DNA of 64,000 bases from Colius striatus (GCF_028858725.1 NC_084790.1:32839031-32903030), one strand, 5' to 3'. Counted from the stretch's first letter, positions 39,801 to 48,703 are shown. Numbers and translations are program-made. Notes: a model not told the origin generated them from the letters alone.

Positions 39801-42698
39801 ATTGATAACATTTATAATATTTCAGGCAAAGTTCAGATTAGACATTAGCAAAACACTCTTCACTGAGAGGGTGCTCCGTCACTGTAATAGGCTCCTCAGT
39901 GGAGTGCGCATGGCACCAAGCCAGTCAAGAGTTCAAGAACGTGAACAATGCTCTTAGACATACAGTTTGGTTTTAGGCAGTCCTGCGAGAAGCACTGAGT
40001 TGGACTCAATGATCCTATGGGATCTTTCCAACTTGACATATTCTATGATTCTATGATTAACTCAGCTATTTCATGTCTTAAAAATCAATTTGCAATTAAC
40101 TATTCTGACCTCACACATTATCTCCCAACTAAACTCCCTGCAGGAGGGAAGCCACAGAATAGATCCTTCCAAAGATGACTGGACCTAAGTTTCCAATACA
40201 TGGGTGCGGATGGAATTAAAAGAAGAAATCTTAAAACATTTTTGTTTAGGTTATCTGAATATTTCCACTAAAGAAACAATTCATTAATGAAGAATTCAGC
40301 ACACACCCTAGGAAAGGATAAGGGTTTCTTCAATTTTTCAAATGTATTATCACTCTGTTTTTTCTTTTGTTTGAAAAAAAAAATCAACAAATATTAAATT
40401 AGAAAAACAGTGAACTTCCATACCCACTTTAGTGCATTTGCTGCCTTAAAGACTATTGTAAGATACTTATTCATTCTGATACAGTTCCCTAAAGTAAACC
40501 GCAACATTTACTTAGTTTGACAAAGGAGCATCAGAGTTCTGAATTCAACTGAAATGCTTTTGGTAAAGATGCAGCTTGTTCCATGTCTTTCAGGAAGGTA
40601 AAAGCCCCAAAGAACTCAAAAAATTACAAATATATTGTAAACTTCCTCTGACAGCCACTTTTGCTTCTGAATTTGTACAGCACATAAAACAGGAAATACA
40701 TAAATGGACTCATAAATAATTCTTTACTATTGTATAAGACGAAACAAGAAGCCTTTCAGTTACCATGAAGCATAGTTTAATGAAACATTTGATGCCCATA
40801 AAAGCTTCCAAACCCCCAGCCATGAAAACAAAAACTCTATTCCAAAAGTTGATAGTATAAGCATTCTCTTCCCATTTTAGCAGCTACTACTGAGCATAAA
40901 ACATGCTTCAAGATCATAAAAATAATGGGCAACATCTTCCTTTAACTTTCTGCACATTTTCCTTAGCTTCCCTTTTGGCAGAGCCTTCTCTCCAGAGAAT
41001 ATTTATTGACCAGCTTCAGCACTCAATTTTCTCCCTGTCTCACTATCATCTCCAGTCTTTTCACTTCAGGGAACAAAATTCAGAACTTTTGTGCAAGAAC
41101 ATCACTTCTCAGTAGTAGCACAAAGTCCTTTGAGCTGTTTAGGCCCACATTGCCATTTCCTCCAGTTGCACAAAGAGTAGAATTTTTAAAACGTTTTGTT
41201 GCACAACACAGCAACAATATTATCCCAAACGGATTTTTAAAGTTATAGCAATGTGTTGTCTGTCTCTCTTAAAAGGAGATGACTTTTAAAAAAACTCATC
41301 CCGAAACTTCATTACTATTAAAGATGATGTCTTTTTACCATGCATACAAGAATACAGATTACAAACCTGTGACTACAGTTGTAAGACCTACTAAGGCCAG
41401 GATTAAGTATAAAATCAAAACATCAAACCAAAAACAAAACCATAATGATTTTAACATCACAAAAACCCCTCCACACAAGAGTAACATTAAAAAAAAAAAA
41501 GGTTATCTTGTTAGTTAAACCAACAAAATATGCTCTGAGATCATAATCTTCTAAATGGCAGCAAGGAATTTTTAGTATATTTGGGAAAAGGGAAACACAA
41601 GACAATGGTAATATTGTTAAATGTGGTTAATGAAGTGAAAATTTATCTTTTACTGTATGGAGGGGTTTTTTTAGAAGTTTTATACTCTGATTATACTCAC
41701 TGAAGAGTTAAAATATAATGCAAACTCTACTTTGTGCTTTACCCTGGCTACCCATCAAGCTTGTCATTTAACAGACCAAATCCTACCTGTAATAGAGTGC
41801 TGTATTTTCAGCAGGAAGGCTGTTATTTTACCCTTCGTCTTGGCCTAATTCCCTATTTGGCTATTATCTTGAGTCTAACCAAAAATACTTTTGTTTCAGT
41901 TTGACAGGAGAGCTTCATTTCCTTCCCTGTCCTGAAGGAGTAGAATGTGTTACTAATACAGATGCAATAGTATCATGGCTTCATTTCAGTCACAAGCACG
42001 GGCTGCATGCACACTGCTGTATGACAACAGCAACAAACTCTCCTACATGCTTAATCTCAAAGCTGCAACCACATCATTACTTCAAGCACTTTGGTTAATA
42101 GGCAGACAGTTCTGAAAGTTTTCAGTCATACAGGAACACTCTGAAACACTGTTTTAAACACCCTAGGTTCTTCTGTATTTTATTTTTCCCTTCCCTCAAT
42201 GGTAGGAGACAGTTCCTCTTTTCCATCAGGTCGTTTTAGCACTGCACACACACTGCACTCTTGCCTCGGAGCAATACTTGGGAAGAACACACCTTCGCTT
42301 AGGAGTTGCCTCAGCTTCGCAGTGTCCATTAGGTGCCACTGTGAGGCTATGGCCGGGCAATGAAAAGCGCAATGGTATCCAAAAACTGGAAAAGCCTTCT
42401 CTCACTTTTCTAGTTAAAGACGTTATGTGCCTAATTAACCCAAATAAAACCAGATCTGGGGTGATTTACAAGCCGCGTACTATGACGACAGCACGGCTAG
42501 TAAGTCTCCTCTGCTCCTTGATACAAGCACGGCCCCTGAGAGCCCGACATACACTCGGACCCTGTCTCTGCTCGGAGGCCGGACGGGCCTCCCACGGGGA
42601 GGCTGCGCTTCGCTGTCCCAGGCCCCGCGGCCGGCTCAGGGCGCGCCCGCTGGCAGCGCCCCGTTATCGCGGTACTCACCACCGGGAAATGGCTCCAT
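658..42698 (-). CDS. LNPEP: LNPEP (leucyl/cystinyl aminopeptidase, IRAP/oxytocinase), exons 1-10, 3' part outside window
   Basis: Type II membrane zinc aminopeptidase of the M1 family. It removes N-terminal residues from oxytocin, vasopressin and other peptides, trims antigenic peptides in endosomes and marks GLUT4 storage vesicles (family knowledge). The ten exons join in frame into residues 1-649 of a protein that is 1025 residues in human. Visible parts in order: acidic cytoplasmic tail with two dileucines (L53-L54, L76-L77), a single transmembrane helix at about 111-131, the lumenal N-terminal beta domain, GAMEN 428-432, HELAH 464-468 with E487 eighteen residues after the motif, and Y549. 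All ten exon ends used have GT donors, and the nine acceptors are AG. Introns are 15192, 2212, 6826, 2231, 588, 330, 3184, 4083 and 5449 bp, and intron 10 runs off the left edge. No stop or frameshift is seen, so the gene looks functional. Closest alternatives are ERAP1/ERAP2, but those lack this cytoplasmic tail. Identification is very secure. Confidence 0.97.
2595..3436 (+). repeat. CR1 LINE, 3' third to tail
   Basis: In the plus frame this reads the end of the CR1 reverse-transcriptase ORF ([28 protein letters not shown]) and then the conserved 3' tail (ggactagatggtctctaaagg, then ccattccatga). Stops and frame changes show it is dead. It begins near the CR1 position encoding the KLGG/DLDW segment, so it is strongly 5' truncated. 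Confidence 0.92.
3440..5140 (+). repeat. CR1 LINE, endonuclease and N-terminal reverse transcriptase part, 3' end missing
   Basis: Starts with an endonuclease-domain segment (ETWWD-like, then [12 protein letters not shown]) and continues through the linker to RT motifs [19 protein letters not shown] and [15 protein letters not shown] near 5085-5130. It is broken by many stops. It ends where the first CR1 piece's RT region would roughly continue, and it carries a TA-rich microsatellite at 4978-5030 in place of part of the RT. Confidence 0.88.
4978..5030. repeat. TA-rich microsatellite inside CR1
   Basis: Alternating TA with TATACA variants, lying where the CR1 RT normally encodes the segment after SCLTNL. 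It probably expanded within the element after insertion. Confidence 0.85.
5630..5910. repeat. Pyrimidine-rich low-complexity stretch
   Basis: CT-rich on the plus strand with repeated ctctc/tgcact words. Overlapping open frames here come from the base bias and show no family motif. Confidence 0.6.
6268..6399 (-). CDS. LNPEP: LNPEP exon 9
   Basis: 132 nt, phase 0 at both ends, residues 552-595. Acceptor ctaaag ends at 6400 and donor GT is 6267-6266. The peptide starts [12 protein letters not shown] and includes the conserved [19 protein letters not shown]. This is the helical part of the M1 catalytic domain following the active-site tyrosine. Length equals the human exon. Confidence 0.95.
6400..10482 (-). 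other. LNPEP: LNPEP intron 8
   Basis: 4.1 kb. It holds the unclassified repeat at 6801-7285; the rest (7.3-10.48 kb) is A+T-rich with no recognisable gene or repeat. Confidence 0.75.
6801..7285. repeat. Unclassified dispersed repeat, copy 1
   Basis: Clearly homologous to 48747-49240 along its length. Shared landmarks are aacataacctgcaaccttgg, tgctgactagaagagaaaca, an acatggacaggttc-like segment and ctaatcagga near the end. Differences and small indels indicate old copies. It has no coding potential shared between the copies and no diagnostic ends, so class and orientation are unknown. Confidence 0.75.
10483..10614 (-). CDS. LNPEP: LNPEP exon 8 (contains catalytic Tyr549)
   Basis: 132 nt, 44 codons, phase 0, residues 508-551. 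Acceptor ttctag ends at 10615 and donor GT is 10482-10481. The peptide carries [20 protein letters not shown] and ends FDALSYIK. The Tyr in SYIK (codon 10491-10489) is at position 549, the transition-state-stabilising tyrosine of IRAP and of M1 aminopeptidases generally. Confidence 0.95.
11971..13105 (+). mobile_element. Solo ERV LTR, nearly complete
   Basis: Begins tgtagtggttttgcc and ends ggctaaaccactaca, imperfect inverted termini with the TG...CA of a retroviral LTR. A polyadenylation signal aataaa lies at about 12931, followed by a U5-like segment (gatgctaattgctgagtgat, then gtccttatcttgac) shared with the LTR at 47.94-48.70 kb. Flanks are atctg on the left and gtctg on the right, a 5-bp target duplication with one mismatch. 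No internal retroviral genes adjoin it, so it is a solo LTR. Orientation is inferred from the polyadenylation signal and U5. Confidence 0.85.
13459..13495. repeat. 16-bp direct duplication
   Basis: attttatgtactgaca occurs at 13459-13474 and again at 13480-13495, five bases apart, in LNPEP intron 7. Confidence 0.85.
13799..13912 (-). CDS. LNPEP: LNPEP exon 7 (third zinc ligand Glu487)
   Basis: 114 nt, 38 codons, phase 0, residues 470-507. Acceptor is a tag at 13915-13913; donor GTAAGT is 13798-13793. It begins [20 protein letters not shown]. The Glu in WLNEGFA (codon 13861-13859) is E487, exactly 18 residues after the HEXXH motif of exon 6, so it is the third zinc ligand. Human has Lys where this sequence has Glu in VTMEWW. 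Confidence 0.96.
14243..14397 (-). CDS. LNPEP: LNPEP exon 6 (GAMEN and HEXXH motifs)
   Basis: 155 nt, residues 418-469, completing the Asp codon begun in exon 5 and ending in phase 0. Acceptor ttttccag and donor GTACTA are clear. GAMEN (substrate N-terminus binding exopeptidase motif) is at 14368-14354 and HELAH (two zinc-binding His plus catalytic Glu465) at 14260-14246. The two residues before GAMEN are Gln-Ser, whereas human has Glu-Ala, a conservative difference close to the substrate pocket. Confidence 0.97.
14986..15106 (-). CDS. LNPEP: LNPEP exon 5
   Basis: 121 nt, residues 378-418 (last codon split 1+2 with exon 6). Acceptor gaactag ends at 15107 and donor GTAAG starts at 14985. The peptide begins [20 protein letters not shown] and ends [10 protein letters not shown], matching the M1 region just before the GAMEN exon. 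Confidence 0.95.
15557..15600 (-). repeat. Small CR1 3'-tail-like fragment
   Basis: catagaatcatagaatggta followed by gggttgaaaa resembles the reverse complement of the CR1 tail (TTCTATGATTCTATG). It is only about 40 bp, so the call is tentative. Confidence 0.5.
16801..16835. repeat. 35-bp near-perfect palindrome (hairpin)
   Basis: Arms of 17 bp (cacaatgatgtcattgt and its exact reverse complement) are separated by a single C at 16818. Each arm contains a CRE/ATF-like octamer (tgatgtca / tgacatca, one base from TGACGTCA). It lies in LNPEP intron 4. No target duplication or mobile-element flank is seen. Confidence 0.9.
17338..17469 (-). CDS. LNPEP: LNPEP exon 4
   Basis: 132 nt, 44 codons, phase 0, residues 334-377. 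Acceptor cctgcag ends at 17470 and donor GTATGT starts at 17337. The peptide contains [20 protein letters not shown], the conserved KMSTYLVAF strand of the N-terminal domain, and an N-glycosylation sequon near NGSL. It has the same codon number as human. Confidence 0.96.
19218..19880 (-). repeat. CR1 LINE 3' end, minus orientation
   Basis: The left edge is the reverse of the CR1 tail (atagaatcatagaatgatga, then gggttggaagggacctt). Reading the minus strand gives [20 protein letters not shown] and [17 protein letters not shown], typical of CR1 ORF2. It is 5' truncated near 19880. Confidence 0.92.
21317..22537 (-). mobile_element. ERV LTR, minus orientation, with internal tandem subunits
   Basis: On the minus strand it begins tgtcatggtttgacatgaag and ends ggcaaaactacaaca. 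Near its end lie an aataaa followed by gagtctgttttgcc and a U5-like segment as in other avian LTRs. Four diverged subunits of about 80-96 bp (plus-strand starts near 21803, 21884, 21964, 22060) each carry a ggacacagtcctta-like core. Homologous to 49253-50060. No convincing target duplication. No gag, pol or env sequence adjoins it. Confidence 0.75.
22900..23650 (+). repeat. CR1 LINE 3' end
   Basis: The plus frame reads [20 protein letters not shown] and [20 protein letters not shown], then [20 protein letters not shown], ending in the standard tail and actatgattctatga. 5' truncated near 22900. One of the better preserved copies here, but it still has stops. Confidence 0.92.
24296..24434 (-). 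CDS. LNPEP: LNPEP exon 3
   Basis: 139 nt, residues 287-333. It completes the Arg codon of exon 2 and ends in phase 0 at ...SNMPK. Acceptor ctttag ends at 24435; donor GTACCT starts at 24295. The peptide [20 protein letters not shown] is the M1 hallmark before the catalytic domain. Confidence 0.96.
24435..26646 (-). other. LNPEP: LNPEP intron 2
   Basis: 2.2 kb. It contains one decayed CR1 reverse-transcriptase fragment at 25.94-26.35 kb; the remainder is A+T-rich with short homopolymer runs. Confidence 0.75.
25940..26345 (-). repeat. Old, decayed CR1/LINE reverse-transcriptase fragment
   Basis: The minus strand shows remnants such as IHKSM-P-EMHP-L-EL (compare [17 protein letters not shown] in other copies) followed by an [11 protein letters not shown] segment. 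It is heavily decayed and lacks the tail. Confidence 0.65.
26647..27487 (-). CDS. LNPEP: LNPEP exon 2 (cytoplasmic tail, membrane anchor, start of lumenal domain)
   Basis: 841 nt, residues 7-287, starting at codon position 2 (Asp7) after ctttttcag and ending inside an Arg codon before GTATGC. It holds nearly all of the cytoplasmic tail, which is strikingly close to mammals (for example [20 protein letters not shown]). It also has the sorting dileucines 53-54 and 76-77, the acidic stretch 62-69, the hydrophobic anchor 111-131 and several N-X-S/T sequons in the lumenal domain. Residue 154, where human oxytocinase is released, is Leu rather than Phe. An ATG upstream in the intron opens a longer reading frame, but the cag acceptor and the family show that it is intronic. 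Confidence 0.97.
29209..29300 (-). repeat. Possible decayed CR1 3' tail
   Basis: The segment around 29216-29262 (gtggaaagtgacttcaagag, then gtcatctactccaacatcca) resembles the reverse complement of the CR1 tail. Short and diverged, so tentative. Confidence 0.4.
31156..31189. repeat. 17-bp perfect tandem duplication
   Basis: gatattttctcaaaatt is repeated head to tail at 31156-31172 and 31173-31189 in LNPEP intron 1. Confidence 0.9.
33655..34124 (+). mobile_element. ERV LTR fragment
   Basis: Resembles the 3' half of a common avian LTR. A U3-like part at 33770-33815 leads to a TATA-like agtaataaaagc; then come attaaactgtctttatctca acc-type R/U5 sequence at 33993-34030 and an end at ctaactgggttaacctac. 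The expected 5' end is missing. No internal viral genes are adjacent. Orientation follows the order U3-R-U5. Confidence 0.7.
36133..36178. repeat. 20-bp direct duplication
   Basis: agaaatattgagatctaaat occurs at 36133-36152 and again at 36159-36178, separated by six bases. Confidence 0.9.
36579..36599 (+). repeat. Poly(A) tract
   Basis: Uninterrupted run of 21 A. No retrotransposed cDNA is recognisable just upstream. Confidence 0.9.
39825..40062 (+). repeat. Old CR1 3' end
   Basis: Reads like the CR1 C-terminal and tail region (agcaaaacactcttcactga, then gttggactcaatgatcctat) and ends tattctatgattctatgatt. It differs from the main CR1 type in the window and is probably an older subfamily. 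Confidence 0.8.
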
Positions 42699-43220
42699 TT
42701 TCCTTCCGCAGTCTACTCTGAGACCGCGAGAGCGAAGCCCTGCCGACGGGGAAGCAGACGACGCGGATGCGCAGCCACAACTCTTTATTCTTCCTGCCGC
42801 CGCATGCTCCCAAGGGCCGGCGCTGCCTCGGGCTCCGCCGGGACTCCGAGGCCCCTCGAGCCGCAGTAACTGCTAATCCACCCTATACCACCCCTCCAGC
42901 GGCCGCGAGCACAGCAGGCCCAGTCCTCAGCTCCCCGCTTAGCACCCGCAGCCTCGACCCTGCTTCCCTCTCACCCCCGCCGGCTGGGCCACGCTACGAC
43001 GCCTACTCCGCACGCAGACCCGCCTTCCCGCCCGCCTCACGCCCGGGAAGGCCGGGACAGGCGCGCGATTCCCCGCCCGCGGCTTTTTTGGGCTACTTCG
43101 GCCATGTCAGCCGAACGCCGGCCGGCCGGACGCAGTGGCTGCGTGCGCTGTCCCGCCGGCTGCCTCGTGTTTCCGGGGAGCCCGGGCTGGGCCAGCATTG
43201 CCTGCACCCAGGTGCCGGTC
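42530..43220 (-). promoter_or_regulatory. LNPEP: CpG-island promoter and 5' UTR of LNPEP
   Basis: An abruptly G+C- and CpG-rich block stands in otherwise A+T-rich DNA and surrounds LNPEP exon 1. Several CCGCCC-type GC boxes occur (about 43022-43080). An NRF1-like palindrome at 42762-42773 matches the consensus at 11 of 12 positions, 64 bp upstream of the ATG. No TATA box is evident. This is typical of a broadly expressed gene. The transcription start site cannot be fixed from sequence alone. Confidence 0.8.
42680..42698 (-). CDS. LNPEP: LNPEP exon 1, 19 coding bases with the start codon
   Basis: On the minus strand an ATG at 42698-42696 reads MEPFPG and then one base of an Asp codon before a consensus GTGAGT donor at 42679-42674. 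Joined to exon 2 this gives [14 protein letters not shown]; human begins with MEPF and two other residues before the same Asp-Arg. The exon sits in a CpG island, as expected for the first exon. The 5' UTR extends to the right of 42698 by an unknown length. Confidence 0.94.
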
Positions 43221-46082
43221 TCTGTTCCTTACCTTTTCATATTATATTTAGTATTTTATTTTTAGTCTTATTACTGCTTTACGTGTCTCTTCCTCGACTC
43301 CTACATTTCTGCTATGACATGACTGACAAAATACCTTTTATTATTTTAAATACTGATGATTGTGGGAAAAGAAGAAAATGGGAGTTGATTAATCCTGCAA
43401 AACTCAAAATCCAAAGGCCCTATATTTATTTTGCCAAAAAAGGAAGAAATCTGAGTTTAACCGTTGTTTGGGGGAGTGAGGAGGGAGACAAGAGCTGCAC
43501 GTGCACAAGAGCTCAGATCTTATTCCCAGTTCTATACCTGTTTGTACTGTAACTAACCTTAGAATTGTAGGTTTTTTCACACCTTCGTTGCATTGACAAC
43601 CCTATAACATAAACTAGTTCATGGTTATGTTTCACATTAAGTCCCTGGAGTTTAATGCTAGCCCTAATATTGGGGACACAGCTGTATGAGTTGATGACCA
43701 TCTATTTACCATCATGTTCTTAGAGACTCCTTAACATATGGCAACACCCCATTCTCAGAAGAAAAAAATTATATTCTTAAATCAGTTAGACATTTATTTT
43801 AATAGCATGAAATATCCTGTGAGCTTGCTTTTCTAGGTACTGACCCTGCCTGGCCTAAACTTAAATATATTAAAGAAACATTCATAACTGATTCTGCAGT
43901 GCTGGGATCATACACAGTGTCATGCAGAAACACAGAGAGGCCTGAATAACTTTTCTTGAGCTCCTTCTCATTTGCTTTCACCATTCATCGAGTTTTCTCT
44001 TGTTACTTATTCTCTACGTCTTGCCTCTTCCCTGGGATTCCTCCATTTCTTACTCTTCTCTTGACATTCCAGTCCCAGGAGCAACTTCTAAGTTATGTAA
44101 TGCTCCAGGCTACAGCAAGCAACAGAGCTTTTCCCCTTGACTAGAAAAATCTGACACTTTTTCAGAGGTTGGTTCAGCAGAGCTAAATGAGTGCCTGTTG
44201 ATACACTGAGTTCCAGTAGATACTCCCATGTGAAGTCATTTATTAGAGGGTAAAGAGTAACATTTGAAGAAGAGTTAGGTGGAATATTCAATAAATGGAA
44301 AAAGTTGTGCAGCTTTCCCTCATTGTCTCCATTGACTTGGGCTACAACTGAAATAAGTTACAGCCAAACATGAATAATCCAATGATGTATTTATTCTGGT
44401 AATGTTCAGCATATCATTCATACAGGGTACTGTCATTTTAAAGATACATCAGATAGCCTCTCAAAATCCAGAGGGCTTTCTGTTTTCTCCCACAAGTGGC
44501 CAGAAAAATCTCTCTCCTGCATTGTGCTTTTTCCACAAAGGAGTCTGAGATTAAGTCTCTTAAAAATTGGCTTGAAAAATGTGAAGGACCTCAAAACAAT
44601 ACATTCTGTGAACTCAAACTGCTTTTAGGCTTCTCTAAAATAAGTTTTCAAGATTTTACCCTGCTTTCCTCTGTGAAGCTATTTCCAAAATGACCACTGA
44701 TACCATGTGAATAAAAAATATCTAAAAGATATTCTGATTCTTTGTGGGCTCATGGAAGACATGTAAGAACTGCTGTGACATGGGAGCAAGGATCATTTCA
44801 AATTTTCTCAAACTGCAGCAACGGTATGCAACAAGGCAAGTCAAGAAAGGTGAGGAGGATGAAACCAAGCACATCTCTCATAGCATTGTCACTGAGCAAC
44901 AGTGTCCAACACAAGTGTGTTGTGCTGTGGTCTCTAGGCTAATGAGATTTAAATCATGAACAGCATATATACAGCAGCTACCTCCTAAAATCAAAACAAA
45001 AAGGATAAAATTACTACATTTTACTTTTAGTCCTCAAGAGGCAAATGGCCTAATTCAATGACTGGCTAAATCTCTGTGAATCATCATTGATTGGCTTAGG
45101 CTAATTAGATAATGTAAGAATATTTAATTTTTATCAGATAATGTAGGAATGTTCTAATTTTTGGCAACCAAGACAAATTTTTTCACGTCTTGGAAGTTAT
45201 GTATATATAGAACAGTGAGATGTTTCTGGCGTCACCAGTTTTCAGCTAAAACCAGGCAATCATATCACTGATTCACTTGCATTTCTATGAAGAAAAAAAA
45301 TGTGTAGGAAAGTATGGATTAAATTAATTTATTTTCTGTCTCTTTTTCTTCTAGTTTCTGTTTTTTTATAAATAATAATTTTTATACCAACAACCTGAGG
45401 TGGAATTTATTTAATTTGTGTGTATTGCAAAACAAGTAATTTATTCTTTACCTCTGATATTTTTGGAATGTTTTTGCATTTCACAATGACTTATACAATA
45501 ATGGAACTAGGAAATTGCTGTGTTTCCCATGAAAGGAAAATTCTATTTTTCCACCACTTTTCTATTAGTAGAAAGGGAACAACTATAGTATTTTGATTGC
45601 AGCAACCCATATGCTGTTGTAGTTTTCTAACTATGTAAGTATCACTCCTTCCTTCTTGACACCATATGTTAGTATGGGAAAGCAGCAGATGAATATATCA
45701 GAATACAATGAGCAGTATTTTCTTTGGTTTTTGCATTCAATGAAAACACAATGGTTCAGACTCCACTACCATTAGTGGAAAATTAATTCCAATTATAGAC
45801 ATAAATACTATTCCATGCTTTGAGTGAAACAAAACCCCTGTAACCATCTGGACAAAGGATCAGGAATTAAAAGGATGTTAACCTCTGGTAATTTCAGTAA
45901 TGACATTTTGTTGAGCCAATGTAAAAAACAAGTGGCATTTCATAAGAACGTGTGAAGGGATGATAAACAAATTGGTGAATATGCTAAAGGGTATTTGAAG
46001 TTGCAGTCTTGACAGATAAATATATCTATTCTTTCCTGTTACTTTTGGTGGCAAGCTGGATTCAGTCACTGGAGACTCAGAC

Positions 46083-47035
46083 TCACAGAATGGTAGGGGT
46101 TGGAAGGGACCTTTAGTGTAACACCTCTGCTAAAGCTGGTCCACCTAGATCAGGACACACAGGAACAGGTCCAGGAGGGTTTTGAAGACCTCCAGAGAAG
46201 GAGACTCCACAACCTCCCTGAGCCACCTGTGCAAGGGCTCCTTCTCATAGTAAAATAGTTTCTCCTTATGTTTAAATGGAACTTTTAGTGTTCCAGCTTC
46301 TTTACATTACCCTTTGTCCTGTCACTAGGTACAACAGAAAAAAAGTGATGCCTCAACCTCCTGACATCCACCATTTAGATATTTGTAAATATTAATGAGA
46401 TCCCCTCTCAGTCTCTTCTTCTAGACCCAACAGTCCCAGTTCCTGCAGCCTTTCCTCATAAGGAAGATGCTCCAGCCCCCTGATCATCTTGGTGACCCTG
46501 TGCTGGACTCTGTTCAGAAATTCTCTGTTCTTCTTGAGCTGGGAAGCCCAGAACTGGACACAGGACTCCAGATGAGGCCTCACCAGGGCAGAGTAGAGAG
46601 GGGAGAACCTCCCTCGGCCTGCTGGTCACACTCTTCTTAATGCACCCCAGGATGCCATTGGCCTTCTTGGCACATTGCTGGCTCATGTTTAGTTTATTGT
46701 AAGTCAGGACTCCCAGGTCTCTGTCTGCAGAGCTGCTCTCCAATACCCAGCCTGTACTGGTGTATGGGGTTATTCCTTCCCAGATGCAGGACTCTGTACT
46801 TCTTCTCATTGAACCTTATGAGCTTTCTCTCTGCCCAACTCTCCAGCTGGTCAAGATGAGCAGCACAGCCTTCTGGGGAATCAGCCAGTCCTCCCAGTTT
46901 GGTGTCATCAGCAAACTTGCTGTCCCCTCATCCAGGTCACTGATGAAGATGTTGAACAAGACTAGCCCTAGAACTGATCCCTGTGGAACTCCACACATAT
47001 GATGCTTTTTCCAGGAACAGTAGTAGGAAAGTCTG
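46083..47035 (-). repeat. CR1 LINE 3' part, minus orientation
   Basis: The left edge is the reversed tail (agaatggtaggggttggaag). The minus strand reads [40 protein letters not shown] and CGVPQGSVLG near 46980-47010, so it reaches into the RT domain. Several frame changes. Ends near 47035, where the match to CR1 becomes doubtful. Confidence 0.9.
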
Positions 47036-47399
47036 TGCCAGGAACTGCTGTGGAAGTCTAGAACCAATCCTTCTCTACAATTCTCTCAAAATCTCCTTTG
47101 TGACAGACAACAAGCAGCTTCATACTGTTTCTGTGTTTTTGGTCATGTGGTCAGCCAGCTTTCCAGTGCCCTGCTGGCAAAATTCTTGTTGAGTAAAAGA
47201 AAGGTCCAGTGTGGACACCCACCATGCCTTTCCTTTAGCTATGCTGTTCCACACTGTTGCTGGAGTACAGCAGATCTACCACTCTCTCCATTTGTTCTTT
47301 TTCCCCACCTGCTACATCTTGGCCTGCTACAGTTTCTCTGATCAGTGATAAATTCTGTTTTGAATGAGTGAATGGAATGCAGCCAGAAGACTTTTAGAC

Positions 47400-47428
47400 T
47401 TTTTTTTTTCTTTTTTTTTTTTTTTTTT
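47400..47428. repeat. T-tract
   Basis: 28 T interrupted by one C at 47410. No associated element is recognised. Confidence 0.85.
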
Positions 47429-47939
47429 GGTTGGGGAAAAGGAATAACTCAATTTGAAATTCATTGTAGGCTTAGGAATGATGCTTTATCAATATATTTA
47501 CAGTTGTACTTTCTTTAGAGACAGCATCAAGACGCTTCAATATGTGCACTTGAAATCTGCTAGTCAAGTCTGCCAGGCTGGGTAAAGGTATATACTGTAA
47601 AAGATCTGTCTACAAACTAACTGAATTAAAATCTCGACAGGTAGCCAAAGCATAAATTAGAACCAGACCCTCAGCTGATATGAATTACCACAGTTCTCCA
47701 GTTCCATTCACATGACATCTTCATCTGCTTCACTAGCAGCAAACTTGTCATAGTCTTTTCTCAGTAACTATCACTGATAGAAAAGAGAGAGACCTGTCTT
47801 GCTTAACAGGAAAACAAATTCTGCCAAACAGCAATGAAAAATGACATCCAAAAGAATCCAAGATTCTTGCAGCATCTTACTCCTGGAAGAGATCATAATG
47901 GACAAGAACCAAACAACACGAAACATTCTCATTTCCTAG

Positions 47940-48703
47940 TGACTGCCTCAGCTGGGGCTTTTCTTCATTATGGAGCAGATAGCCACCTGCATTGTGGAGG
48001 GCTCCACAATGGAGCAGGTAGATGTACCCAAAGGAGGTTGTGACCCTATGAGAAGCATGCACTGGGATAGGCTCCTGGCCAGACCCGGGACAGTGTAGAG
48101 AGGAGCAGATCTTCTGGCAGGACTTATAAATCCTTGAGGGATCCACAATGCAGCAGTCTGTTCCTGATGGACTGTACTCCACAGACAGGACGCACACTGG
48201 AGCAGTTTGTGAAGAGCTGCAACCCCTTGGGAAGGACTCGTGTTGGAGAAGTATACGGAGGACGGTCTTCTTTGGGTAGTCCCCATGCTGGAGCAGGGAA
48301 AGTGTATGAGGAGTCCTCCTTCTGAAGAGGAAGGAGCAGTAGAGATAACATGTGTTAAACTGACCACAACTCTAATTCCCTGTTCCCCTGTACTGCTAGG
48401 GGAAGAGAAGGTAGAGAAAATTGGGAGTGAAGTTAAGCCTAGAAAGAAGGGAGTGGGGGGAGGAAGGTGTTTGAAGAATCTGTTTTATTTCTCATTATCC
48501 TCCTCTGTTTTGATTGGTAATAAATTAAATCAATTTAAGTAAAGTCTGTTTTGTCTGTGATGCTAATTGATGAAGGATCTCTCCCTATCCTTATCTCAAC
48601 CCACAAGCCTTTCCTTGCATTTTCTGTTCCCTGTCCAGTTGAGGACATGAGTGAGAGTGACTTTGGTGGGCACTTCACATCCAGCCAGGGTCAACTCACC
48701 ACA
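47940..48703 (+). mobile_element. ERV LTR, 5' end uncertain
   Basis: Shares its 3' half with the LTR at 11971-13105: a tattctcat-like stretch, aataaa at about 48521, gtctgttttgtctgtgatgc, ccttatctcaacccacaagc and a terminal ccagggtcaactcaccaca. The left end lacks a clear TG terminus and is probably truncated. Solo: no internal genes adjoin it. Confidence 0.75.

Larger units (their letters stand above)
27488..42679 (-). other. LNPEP: LNPEP intron 1 (15.2 kb)
   Basis: The intron is bounded by GTGAGT at 42679 and cag at 27488. It is mostly A+T-rich unique sequence. Recognisable contents are a decayed CR1 tail near 29.2 kb, an LTR fragment at 33.66-34.12 kb, an old CR1 3' end at 39.83-40.06 kb, short direct duplications at 31156 and 36133, and an A-tract at 36579. 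No coding exon is recognisable; long first introns often hold regulatory elements, but none can be called here. Confidence 0.85.

Noticed and set aside
42767..43552. 261-codon plus-strand ORF as a protein-coding gene
   Set aside because: Proline/arginine/alanine-rich translation typical of CpG-island DNA, no family motif, and it overlaps the LNPEP promoter; its A+T-rich end is unrelated in composition.
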